This document shows, in pieces, positions 1 through 7,410 of a stretch of DNA of 21,438 bases. The notes beneath the pieces were generated by a model. The model saw only the letters and a program-made list of their open reading frames with translations. It was not told the origin of the DNA and searched no databases. The translations under genes and the position numbers were made by a program. This DNA comes from Phocaeicola sp. (lineage in GTDB: Bacteria > Bacteroidota > Bacteroidia > Bacteroidales > Bacteroidaceae), in the NCBI GenBank assembly GCA_020026175.1, contig JAHHQV010000047.1:1-21438 (forward strand). Reading direction: 5' to 3'. Each line of letters begins with the position of its first letter. Position 1 is the stretch's first letter.

Positions 1-1167
1 CCAATGAATATCCATGCACAAACTGCAGCCGAAAAGAAATTCATTGCATCCATAGATTCTCTTGAAACCCTTATGCGTACAGAATATAAAAAGGATAATT
101 ATCAAGCTGCAGAAGACCTTTGTCGTAAGATAATAAGCCTATATGAAGTATCAACCTCTCAGTTATCCGAAGCTTACGCTTATTTCAAATATTCAGGATA
201 TTATAATATGGCTTGCATACAGGCCAAACAAAAGAAAAATAAAGAAGCAGCCTTAAATCTGACCAAAGTTATAGATAGTGGCAAGATAGAAATTAGTTAT
301 AATCAGATAATGAATGATGCAGACCTGGCTGGTATTCTTGACGAAGAAGTTTTGCGACCTTCGCTTGAAAGACTTAAAGCCGCTACTGATTATCTTCAGA
401 TTTTGAAAGACGCTCCAGAATATACCAAGACATCTCAAACCTGCAATATGCCTCATATAATCTATGAACGGGCAGACAACCCTGACCTTGTTCGTGTCAG
501 GGAATATTTCAAGCTCGACAGCATAGCCGTAAAAGGAGATGAGATTTCCACTATCAAACGTATTCTGACCTATATTCATAACAAGATACGTCATGATGGG
601 CAGAATGGTACTCCTTCTGGTGGAGCCAATTCAATCAACTATGCAGAAGCCTGTAAAGATGGCAGTAGAGGTTTGAATTGCCGAGGACTGGCTACGGTAT
701 TGAACGAGTGCTATCTGTCAATGGGAATTCCATCACGCGTAATTACATGTCTACCGAAAACTTATATCGTTGACTGTCATGTCATAAATGCGGTCTATTC
801 TTCTTCTCTCAAAAAATGGCTTTGGATAGACCCTACAAACAATGCATGGGTGACAGATGACCAAGGTAATATGCTAAGTGTACAGGAGGTACGTGACCGT
901 TTAAGAAACGGCCAACCTGTTAATGTCAACGAGGATGCCAACTGGAATAATAAAAGTAAAACCACAACAGAAAAATATCTGTATGATTATATGGCCAAGA
1001 ACCTCTTCTATATAGATAGCTGGACACGATATGGATTCAATACAGAAAGCGACAAGGACAATCCTGTAAACTATATTTTCCTACAACCTATAGGATGTTC
1101 AAGTAATCAGATAGAATCTGGTAATATTTCAGTTAATAATGACATTCTTTTCTGGCAGGCTCCTTGA
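1..1167 (+). CDS. TPR/transglutaminase-like secreted protein, 5' end cut by window
   Basis: The frame is open from base 1, and the first ATG (base 4) falls in what looks like the end of a signal peptide (IHAQT), so the true start probably lies upstream. Numbering from that ATG, residues 30-125 are helical and TPR-like (YNMAC, then DADLAGILDE, typical of the close of a TPR array). Residues 180-285 are a transglutaminase-like core with a complete apparent triad: C226 in LNCRG, H259 in DCHVINAVY and D276 in WIDPT. The family includes proteases, peptide N-glycanase-like and cross-linking enzymes; the substrate here is unknown. The protein is probably periplasmic or surface-located. A terminator-like hairpin follows at 1257-1307. 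The fold is well supported, the activity is inferred. Confidence 0.8.
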   Translation, partial: PMNIHAQTAAEKKFIASIDSLETLMRTEYKKDNYQAAEDLCRKIISLYEVSTSQLSEAYAYFKYSGYYNMACIQAKQKKNKEAALNLTKVIDSGKIEISYNQIMNDADLAGILDEEVLRPSLERLKAATDYLQILKDAPEYTKTSQTCNMPHIIYERADNPDLVRVREYFKLDSIAVKGDEISTIKRILTYIHNKIRHDGQNGTPSGGANSINYAEACKDGSRGLNCRGLATVLNECYLSMGIPSRVITCLPKTYIVDCHVINAVYSSSLKKWLWIDPTNNAWVTDDQGNMLSVQEVRDRLRNGQPVNVNEDANWNNKSKTTTEKYLYDYMAKNLFYIDSWTRYGFNTESDKDNPVNYIFLQPIGCSSNQIESGNISVNNDILFWQAP

Positions 1168-1256
1168 TGTTTGTTGCATGACAAAATCTTAAGTGATTTA
1201 TTATTCAGGATTTCATATTTCAACCAATTGATTAGTTTACGGAATTAATGATAAAT

Positions 1257-1307
1257 AAAAAACGCTGTCCGAACGGTCTTCTTAAACCGTTTGAACAGCG
1301 TTTTTTT
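1257..1307 (+). terminator. Rho-independent terminator after the transglutaminase-like gene
   Basis: The arms AACGCTGTCCGAACGGT (from 1261) and ACCGTTTGAACAGCGTT form a 17-position stem with one mismatch and one G-U pair, followed by seven T at 1301-1307. An A-run on the left side means it could also act on the opposite strand. Confidence 0.85.
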
Positions 1308-1405
1308 CATACGAAGTCGTTCCAAACTAGCAAGAAATAAGAGAAACCAAATCATCTCATCAAAATCAATTCAAACAAAGTACAGTTACACCTTGATATT
1401 TCATT

Positions 1406-1444
1406 TTAAAAAAAGGCCATCCCAAGTTTACCTTGAGATAGCCT
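1406..1444 (-). terminator. Rho-independent terminator after the TerB-like gene
   Basis: Read on the minus strand, AGGCTATCTCAAG pairs with CTTGGGATGGCCT across a 5-nt loop. Both non-Watson-Crick positions are G-U on this strand but C-A on the other, and a T-run follows only in this direction. It lies just downstream of the minus-strand gene ending at 1471. Confidence 0.85.
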
Positions 1445-1470
1445 ATACACCCATTCTTCTGTTATTTATT

Positions 1471-1914
1471 TCAAGCTTTATTCTTTATAATCATTACTTC
1501 TATAATAGATACAGCTGTCTTTTCTGGAATATTCAGAACATCTGCCAACTGGTTTATAACATCCTTTTCTTCATCTTCTATCACACCATCTGCCAATGCT
1601 ATATCTACCGCACAGGCAAAAGCTGTTAGTTTCAAATCATCGGTAAGAGCATCGGATGAAACTTTGACCAATGTAGAAACACCGTCTTTCTTCAAAATCT
1701 TGAAAAGTTTGTCAAATAATTTGTCGAATGCAGGACATGAAAAGTTATCATATATCCTTAATCGGCGGATATAGTCTACGATACCTCTCCATTCTGATTC
1801 ACCTATACTTCCGTCTGCTCCTGCCATTGCTACAGCTATTCCAGCGAAAGCTTCCTGTTGTGTCAATTTTGTGTCTTCGGGTACTGCCTTGAAGATTTTG
1901 TCAAATAATCCCAT
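1471..1914 (-). CDS. TerB-like (tellurite-resistance TerB/DUF533 type) protein
   Basis: This 147-aa all-helical protein begins with a short amphipathic segment (MGLFDKIFKAV). It has two acidic ADG motifs typical of the TerB superfamily: A33-D34-G35 followed by E39 and E41, and A108-D109-G110 followed by E113, D114 and E115. In TerB-fold proteins these acidic pairs bind metal. No signal peptide or membrane segment is visible, so it is probably cytoplasmic. No terC, terD or terZ partners are nearby, so a role in tellurite resistance is not supported. A TATATTTA box on the minus strand (1970-1977) matches the Bacteroidetes -7 consensus except for its last base. The fold assignment is fairly safe; the function is unknown. 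Confidence 0.75.
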   Translation of the reverse strand: MGLFDKIFKAVPEDTKLTQQEAFAGIAVAMAGADGSIGESEWRGIVDYIRRLRIYDNFSCPAFDKLFDKLFKILKKDGVSTLVKVSSDALTDDLKLTAFACAVDIALADGVIEDEEKDVINQLADVLNIPEKTAVSIIEVMIIKNKA

Positions 1915-1979
1915 AATACATTATCTTTAAAGTTAATAAAATATTTAGAAAACTTTTTTTTAAGTGGCCTAAATATAGA

Positions 1980-2036
1980 GAAAGATAAATTACGTTATAT
2001 ACCTAATGCCTTAAGTTTTAATATAATTTATCTTTC
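1980..2036. repeat. 13-bp perfect inverted repeat between TerB-like and DUF3857 genes
   Basis: GAAAGATAAATTA (1980-1992) and TAATTTATCTTTC (2024-2036) are exact reverse complements 31 bp apart. The pair sits just past the stop of the DUF3857 gene and overlaps the presumed promoter region of the TerB-like gene. It could be a weak terminator for the upstream operon (no clean T-run follows) or an operator. Confidence 0.6.
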
Positions 2037-2054
2037 CATCAATCTTCTTCACCG

Positions 2055-3683
2055 TCACTTCATTACTACTGTAAAGTTATTTATATCCTTAGCCTCAACC
2101 ATCAACGAATAAAACTTAGAGTATTCGGATACTGTAATGAATTGTTTTCCAATGTTTATTTCTACCACAACATTTACTTCATTGCCTTTTTGTGTGTATC
2201 CAAAAGACACCTCTCCTATTTCGTTTGATACTTTTACATTTTTCTTCTCTACCCACGACTTGCCTTCCGGAATAGTAATTCTATACTCCATCAGTCTATG
2301 AAGCTTGTGAGGAAGAAGAATATTCTCGCTTATACTTGAGTTTGCTGAATAAGGGAAAAGAGTTCCAGCTATATATGTATCGGGAAGTGTAACTATAGTA
2401 TATCCTCCGGCAACTGTCTTTGAATTACTGTCATCAGGAACTATTGTCTTGATGTTCCTTGTAGGATGCTTTGGAGAGAATTCAATTAGAGAAGCACTAT
2501 TTCCGTCAATATCTGTTACGGAAATGAAATCCTGTAAATCTTCATACCACTCTCCTATGAAAGGAGAATTTAATGCACGGTTTTCACTTTGAGGAACAAC
2601 AGAAACAACACCACTAAGACCTATATTGTTTATATCGGATGCCTTGATAGCACAAACACGAATTTCAGAATCAAGTCCGGCAGCCTTACGGAGCACCTTC
2701 TCAAGATTTGCAAGTTCTGCACTTGTGGCATACATAGAACTGAGAACTTCTGATGCAGGACGCATGGTGTAACCCGATTCTGAAAGAGATACATTACAAT
2801 ATCCCAATAAACTATATAAATAAGATGTTATCTGTCCTATGGCATCACGCACCTTATCCTTATCTTCTCCAACCTCTTTCTTAATCTCAGCAATTTTATT
2901 TTCTATTACCTTAGCATCGCCTACAACCATCTGTCGTTTCAATACTTCGAGGGCCTTAGAGAAACTTTCGTAAGTAGAAACGGTAAAGGCAGGCATCATA
3001 CCACTTGCCACTTCCTGAATCTTAACAACCGAACTGCCGTATGTAGGATAGCTGTAAGGACGAGGTCTTACATTCTTCAATGTATAAGAAACTGTCTTCA
3101 CACCATTATTTGTCTTTACTACCGGCTTTACAGACGAGTTTATAAGTTCATAATGCAAAGGCTTGTTTTCAGGCACCTTTACTGTAAATCTAAAATCTTC
3201 TATCGGAGAAAGTTCCTTTACCATAGCGAACACGTCAAGTTCGCCTGTCATCTCTGGTTTTGTGATAATAGAATAGTCGAGCACTATCGTAGCTCCCAAT
3301 TCGAGACCTGTATGTACCACTACCATTTCCTTAAGATGATTGTATGCAGGAGCATTGGCTGCCGATGAAGGCAGGACCTCAACAAATGCATTGTCGGGAG
3401 TCTCTATTTTAGAACCATCTTTCTGTACGGTATACGATTTATGTATCTTCAACTGCTGAAATTCTGGATTATACACAATAAAGCTTTCGCCATACTTTCC
3501 ATTCATGGCAGCATGAGTGAAAATCTTCAGTTCTTTATACACACGCTCTTCCGAACTTCCGTCAACATTCAGTGTGTATGTCTTGTACAGTTTCTTGAAG
3601 CTTGCCTCCGAAGCTGCCAAAGCAGGAAATGCCACCAACATAAGAAGGCATACAAGAATGATATTTTGTCTTATTGTTTTCAT
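2055..3683 (-). CDS. DUF3857-type secreted protein with degenerate transglutaminase-like domain
   Basis: The 542-aa protein opens with a signal peptide (MKTIRQNIILVCLLMLVA, cleavage near ALA-A at residue 23). Residues 25-235 are a beta-rich DUF3857-like domain (DGS, LELGATIVLDYSI). Residues 240-345 line up with the transglutaminase-like core of the neighbouring 3695-5650 product, but the catalytic positions differ. The segment matching the neighbour's GVCKD reads TSAEL (320-324), its NHCV region reads QDFISV (384-389), and its PLDPTW reads EFSPKH (401-406). No Cys-His-Asp triad can be assembled, so this is probably a non-enzymatic paralogue. The start lies 11 bp after the upstream gene's stop, indicating one transcript. 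The homology to the neighbour is my reading by eye. Confidence 0.75.
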   Translation of the reverse strand: MKTIRQNIILVCLLMLVAFPALAASEASFKKLYKTYTLNVDGSSEERVYKELKIFTHAAMNGKYGESFIVYNPEFQQLKIHKSYTVQKDGSKIETPDNAFVEVLPSSAANAPAYNHLKEMVVVHTGLELGATIVLDYSIITKPEMTGELDVFAMVKELSPIEDFRFTVKVPENKPLHYELINSSVKPVVKTNNGVKTVSYTLKNVRPRPYSYPTYGSSVVKIQEVASGMMPAFTVSTYESFSKALEVLKRQMVVGDAKVIENKIAEIKKEVGEDKDKVRDAIGQITSYLYSLLGYCNVSLSESGYTMRPASEVLSSMYATSAELANLEKVLRKAAGLDSEIRVCAIKASDINNIGLSGVVSVVPQSENRALNSPFIGEWYEDLQDFISVTDIDGNSASLIEFSPKHPTRNIKTIVPDDSNSKTVAGGYTIVTLPDTYIAGTLFPYSANSSISENILLPHKLHRLMEYRITIPEGKSWVEKKNVKVSNEIGEVSFGYTQKGNEVNVVVEINIGKQFITVSEYSKFYSLMVEAKDINNFTVVMK

Positions 3684-3694
3684 GATTCATCTAA

Positions 3695-5650
3695 TTACTT
3701 TCTTACTACTATATATTCTCCGTACGATTTAGAAGCATTTACAGCCTTTCTGAAATCTTTCCAGTCTTTTGAAGAGTAAACCCTCTTATAAAGCGATAGG
3801 CTTGTATCAAGAAGAATACTGTTTCCCTCCTGTTTCATACTTCCGCTGAATTTTGCAGACTGTCCGTCAACCGATATGGTCTTTTCGTCTGCCACCATCC
3901 TATATCCCGACGGCAGAGTGAGTTTTTCATCCATCTCGACAAGACGCGAACAAGCATCCCTGAATCCGTATTTACGGTCCTTCAAGTCGGTATTTACACG
4001 AAGATACGAAAGCACCTGTGTATACAGATTATTCATCACAAAAGGACGGAATATCATTTCTCCATTTCCAGTCATAGCATAACCTGGAATTTCGTATGAG
4101 AACGTTATGCTGATAGGAGCTTTCTGATAATCTTTCGGATTGCGTCCGTAGTCTACGCTCTTCAGTCTTGCCCTAGGAGATACGGCAAGAAGTTGCATTT
4201 CGAGTGAATTTCTCCATTCACTTTGGAAACCTGTAGTGAATATACGGCGGATATTACTATCGCTCTGTCCTTCGGCAGAGATAGTGAACCTGCCCACAAG
4301 TGTACCATTTTCGTCCAGACGGTTTTCAGCCTTGATACGCACATAATGGTTTTCGGGAGCCGATACAGGAGTAATACACAAGTCCGAGCCTTCGGATATT
4401 CCCGGAAGATAGTTCTGCTGCTGTTCGGCACTGCTCCACAATTCGCGACAGAAAGGCACCCATGTAGGGTCGAGCGGCATAAGAGTTCCGTTGCTTAGTT
4501 TCACCACAGCCACACAATGATTGAAATGGTCGGCAGGAATACTCTCTACTCTACTTCCAGCCATAGTCATGGCAGGATATGCTTCAAAACCTGCCATACG
4601 CAGGAAAGCCACAAGTGTACCTGCTATATCCTTGCATACTCCACAGCGGTCGGTATAGTTCATCTTCAGATTATGGACTGTAAATCCCTCTCCTTTGCCC
4701 ATAGATATGCCGGCATAACGTATATTGTCGGCCACCCAATGCGTAAGGACTGCAATCTTCTCCATCTCAGTTTTCTTTCCTTTTATCAGTTCATCCACCT
4801 TCTTCTGTGCTTCGGGTATGGCATTGAAGCTACCATAGTCTTCGTTCACCTTGTTAAACCAACGTGATTTTTCTTTCCAGTCGGCAGTAGTCGACATCAT
4901 CAGCTTAGGAGCGGCATCAAAAAGATCAACCATATTAGGTTCTTTCTCGAAAGGCATCATATCGTTAATATAGAACGTATACGATTTTTTACCTTTTTCG
5001 TATCTCATCGAAGAAGAACATTCGCCCTGATAGAACTGAAACTGAAGTTCTTTCTCCATAGGGATATTCACCTTATAGACCTTGCGTATAGTAGGTTCTG
5101 AAACCCAGAAAGGTACGATGTCATAAAACTGGCCTCTCATAGGAGGAATAAAACGCGACTCATCTTCATCGGATGCTCCAAGCAGAGCATAAGTAAATCC
5201 CTTTTTCTCTATCTTATACGAAATGATGTCGCCAGGCTTCAGATTGTCTATCTGCAACATTATCTGCCTTGCGCCCCAATATATCATTCTGGCAGGCGCT
5301 GCATAATCACATGTCTTACTTACATCAACATCAGTATATGTACCGTCTTCGTGATACACTTTTACATATTCGAAACGCGCATCTGCCGTAAGAGGGTCGT
5401 AATCATACTTAAGGACTCTGTTCTTCATAGCCCCTTTCAAGTCCTGAACCTTCAAGGCTTTTACTATAGAAAAAGCACCTTGTCCAGTAGATTGTACAGA
5501 TACGTTAGTACTATCAAGCAAAGTAACGGTACTGTAATTAGAATACTTCTCTGAGTTCAAATATCGCTGATAACGGCCAAACGGCTTGGCATCAACACTG
5601 TTTGACGAAAGTATCAGAGAAGATAAAATCAAGAATGTCTTGGTTTTCAT
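3695..5650 (-). CDS. DUF3857 and transglutaminase-like domain secreted protein
   Basis: I place the start at the ATG at 5650 because it begins a good signal peptide (MKTKTFLILSSLILSS...VDA). A TTG nine codons upstream is in frame but would put charged residues before it. Counting from that TTG, residues 50-250 are DUF3857-like (DGTYTDVDV, LKPGDIISYKIE) and residues 295-410 are the transglutaminase-like core with C348 (GVCKD), H387 (NHCVAVV) and D403 (PLDPTW), an intact triad. A C-terminal beta-rich region of about 230 residues (DUF3858-like) ends in YIVVRK. The product is likely periplasmic or surface-exposed; its substrate is unknown. It is the first gene of a two-gene unit with the triad-less paralogue downstream. 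A terminator for the porin gene lies just upstream, so it probably has its own promoter. Confidence 0.85.
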   Translation of the reverse strand: MKTKTFLILSSLILSSNSVDAKPFGRYQRYLNSEKYSNYSTVTLLDSTNVSVQSTGQGAFSIVKALKVQDLKGAMKNRVLKYDYDPLTADARFEYVKVYHEDGTYTDVDVSKTCDYAAPARMIYWGARQIMLQIDNLKPGDIISYKIEKKGFTYALLGASDEDESRFIPPMRGQFYDIVPFWVSEPTIRKVYKVNIPMEKELQFQFYQGECSSSMRYEKGKKSYTFYINDMMPFEKEPNMVDLFDAAPKLMMSTTADWKEKSRWFNKVNEDYGSFNAIPEAQKKVDELIKGKKTEMEKIAVLTHWVADNIRYAGISMGKGEGFTVHNLKMNYTDRCGVCKDIAGTLVAFLRMAGFEAYPAMTMAGSRVESIPADHFNHCVAVVKLSNGTLMPLDPTWVPFCRELWSSAEQQQNYLPGISEGSDLCITPVSAPENHYVRIKAENRLDENGTLVGRFTISAEGQSDSNIRRIFTTGFQSEWRNSLEMQLLAVSPRARLKSVDYGRNPKDYQKAPISITFSYEIPGYAMTGNGEMIFRPFVMNNLYTQVLSYLRVNTDLKDRKYGFRDACSRLVEMDEKLTLPSGYRMVADEKTISVDGQSAKFSGSMKQEGNSILLDTSLSLYKRVYSSKDWKDFRKAVNASKSYGEYIVVRK

Positions 5651-5671
5651 ACTATCAATGATTTTTATTTT

Positions 5672-5718
5672 AAACAAAAAATACTTTCACAAGACAAATC
5701 AAAGTTTCGTGAAAGTAT
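5672..5718 (-). terminator. Terminator-like hairpin after the porin-like gene
   Basis: ATACTTTCAC (5681-5690) and GTGAAAGTAT (5709-5718) are exact reverse complements with an 18-nt spacer. On the minus strand the second arm runs straight into six T. It lies between the porin stop and the next minus-strand gene. The long loop makes it weaker than the other terminators here. Confidence 0.65.
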
Positions 5719-5729
5719 CAATTTCTTTA

Positions 5730-6971
5730 TCAGAACATAAACATAGCTGCCAATACTATACGGTTGTTCTTTATAAGGTGTGTATCCACAACTTTACCTT
5801 TTGCATTGTTACTGCCATACCATGCACCTGTCCAAGAATACTCTGCACCAATTTTCCAATGTGGTATATTATAAGTAAGTTCACAATTAGCAGTAGTAAG
5901 CTGGTCAATATCAGTTCCAGTACCGATGAGTCCGCTAACATCATCTTTTGCCCCAAGATTTTTCAGATAACCAGCAAACACAGCATATCGCCATTTCTGT
6001 CCATAGGCAAGGTTTACCCACGTATGAGATACACGCAAAGGGGTGTATTCCTGCTCGCCGGTTCTCGAATCTGTAAAAGTAACACCATAGCCTCCCAAAT
6101 TACTGGTTTGCGTGAGGTTAGAGCTTAACAATGTCTTTGCTGCCACAAGTATATTGCCTTTTTTGTATTTCATATGGACTTCTCCCGAAAGACTTGTTAT
6201 ACGCTCGCTTACTTTGAACAATTTATCATCAACATCCGACTGAGTTCGTGGAGTTATGGAAGAAACATGAAGTCCGGCACCAGCAAGAAGTCCGTCCGAC
6301 TTATAATCAGCCCCAAAATAAAATTCAGGAATACAACTATTCTTTATATAGTTCTGGCTTTTTGCAGTAGAAGTTACTCCTGGAACCTTTGAAGAAGGTC
6401 CAACCGATAGATATTGAGATTGCCATAAGGCAGAAGCTGTAAGAACCATATTTTGGGATGTAAATCTATACCTCAATTGTGGAGCACGACTGAATGGTTG
6501 ATAAGGAGCACCCATATTAAGATTGAGGATTTCAGGAGTCACTTCTCCATAAAGAGGATGCCAAGATTGCCCAACAAGTAATGTAGACTTGCCACACTCA
6601 ACATTAAAATAAACATGACGCATACGCAACATCGAGAAGGATGAACTGGACCCTCTGAAATCAACTTCAAACTTAGCCGATGTCTTAACTTTACCCCATA
6701 ACGTTGGACCCTGTACATCTACCCCTACTCTTGAATACAACATATAGAATCCCCCATTAGCAACATTATTAAGGTCTTTACCGTCGGCATCTGGCAAAAT
6801 ATCCTTAGGATACATGTAAAACAATCCGTCTACAGTTTCTGAGTTTGCTCTGGAATTATAAAACAAATCTGTTCTTATCTGTCCGTAAAATCTATAACTG
6901 AAATCTTTTTTTTGGGCAATACCCACCCCCGGAAGTGCCATCAAGGCAACAATAATTAAACTTTTCTTCAT
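5730..6971 (-). CDS. Porin-like outer membrane beta-barrel protein
   Basis: The 413-aa product has a signal peptide (MKKSLIIVALMALPGVGIA, cleavage near residue 19). It continues directly into amphipathic beta strands with alternating aromatic residues (YRFYGQIRTDLFYN, VYFNVECG, YAVFAGYLKNLG, WKIGAEYSWTGAW). It ends in phenylalanine (LAAMFMF), the C-terminal signature recognised by the BAM machinery. The length suits a porin-type barrel (DcaP- or OprP-like class). No TonB box, plug domain or SusC/D features are visible, so it is not a TonB-dependent receptor. The transported solute is unknown. It starts 15 bp after the stop of the YbjQ-family gene and is probably co-transcribed with it. Confidence 0.8.
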   Translation of the reverse strand: MKKSLIIVALMALPGVGIAQKKDFSYRFYGQIRTDLFYNSRANSETVDGLFYMYPKDILPDADGKDLNNVANGGFYMLYSRVGVDVQGPTLWGKVKTSAKFEVDFRGSSSSFSMLRMRHVYFNVECGKSTLLVGQSWHPLYGEVTPEILNLNMGAPYQPFSRAPQLRYRFTSQNMVLTASALWQSQYLSVGPSSKVPGVTSTAKSQNYIKNSCIPEFYFGADYKSDGLLAGAGLHVSSITPRTQSDVDDKLFKVSERITSLSGEVHMKYKKGNILVAAKTLLSSNLTQTSNLGGYGVTFTDSRTGEQEYTPLRVSHTWVNLAYGQKWRYAVFAGYLKNLGAKDDVSGLIGTGTDIDQLTTANCELTYNIPHWKIGAEYSWTGAWYGSNNAKGKVVDTHLIKNNRIVLAAMFMF

Positions 6972-6986
6972 TCTTCTATAATTGAT

Positions 6987-7307
6987 TTATTCCAAATATA
7001 CAGCAGTTCCGGAAGCGGTAACCATAAGCATGCTGCCGTTTCCTCCTATTGTTTCGTAGTCGAGGTCAATACCTATCACGGCATTTGCACCCAATCTCAT
7101 AGCCTCATCGCTCATTTCCTTCATGGCTGTCTGCTTTGCTTCGCGCAAAACTTCTTCATACGAGCCGGCACGACCGCCAACTATATCTCTGATGCTTGCA
7201 AAAAAATCACGAAACATATTTGCACCTATTATTGTTTCACCCGATACTATGCCGTAATAATGCAAGATACGTCTACCTTCAACATTATTGGTTGTAGTCA
7301 TTAACAT
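6987..7307 (-). CDS. YbjQ/UPF0145 family (DUF74) putative heavy-metal-binding protein
   Basis: The 106-aa protein matches the small pentamer-forming YbjQ/DUF74 family in length and signature. It has IVSGETIIGANM (20-31), the GGRAGSYEEVLREA block (44-57), then MRLGANAVIGIDLDYE (70-85) and a closing strand MLMVTASGTAVYLE. The family is called heavy-metal-binding by structure, but its physiological role is unsettled. The start could be the first or third codon (both ATG: 7307 or 7301). No signal peptide is present, so it is cytoplasmic. It is the first gene of a two-gene unit with the porin, and a consensus -7 box (TACTTTTG) lies 46 bp upstream. Confidence 0.9.
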   Translation of the reverse strand: MLMTTTNNVEGRRILHYYGIVSGETIIGANMFRDFFASIRDIVGGRAGSYEEVLREAKQTAMKEMSDEAMRLGANAVIGIDLDYETIGGNGSMLMVTASGTAVYLE

Positions 7308-7341
7308 AATCGTAAACTAATATTTAAATTAATACTATATC

Positions 7342-7349
7342 TATATTTG
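7342..7349 (+). promoter_or_regulatory. Bacteroidetes -7 box candidate (upstream copy)
   Basis: TATATTTG matches TAnnTTTG at all fixed positions. It points toward the GHL10-like gene and lies 62 bp before the chosen start. No clear TTTG -33 box is seen at the expected distance. Confidence 0.35.
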
Positions 7350-7352
7350 CTA

Positions 7353-7360
7353 CAAAAGTA
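7353..7360 (-). promoter_or_regulatory. Bacteroidetes -7 box candidate for the YbjQ-porin unit
   Basis: The minus strand reads TACTTTTG here, a full match to TAnnTTTG, 46 bp upstream of the first YbjQ start codon. No good -33 box was found. Confidence 0.4.
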
Positions 7361-7383
7361 AACATTTATCAGATAGGAGTTAG

Positions 7384-7391
7384 TATATTTG
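7384..7391 (+). promoter_or_regulatory. Bacteroidetes -7 box that helps decide the GHL10-like start
   Basis: TATATTTG matches the -7 consensus exactly. Transcription would begin a few bases downstream, near 7396-7400, which is past the ATG at 7393 but before the ATG at 7411. This favours the second ATG as the true start. Confidence 0.45.
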
Positions 7392-7410
7392 CATGCTAAA
7401 AATTAAACTA

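Noticed and set aside
1471..1914. Tellurite-resistance or ter-type defence operon around the TerB-like gene
   Set aside because: No terC, terD, terZ or partner genes are nearby. TerB-like domains occur widely in unrelated contexts.
4162..4867. Several open frames on both strands inside the 3695-5650 gene
   Set aside because: They lie wholly within a well-supported CDS and show no family features.
5651..5677. TTG start nine codons upstream of the DUF3857/transglutaminase-like gene
   Set aside because: The ATG at 5650 begins a standard signal peptide. The extra residues from the TTG would place Lys and Asp before it, and they would come from inside the hairpin T-run region that ends the porin transcript.
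7393..7410. ATG at 7393 as start of the GHL10-like gene
   Set aside because: It abuts a full consensus -7 box, so it would lie at or before the transcription start; the ATG at 7411 gives a clean signal peptide.
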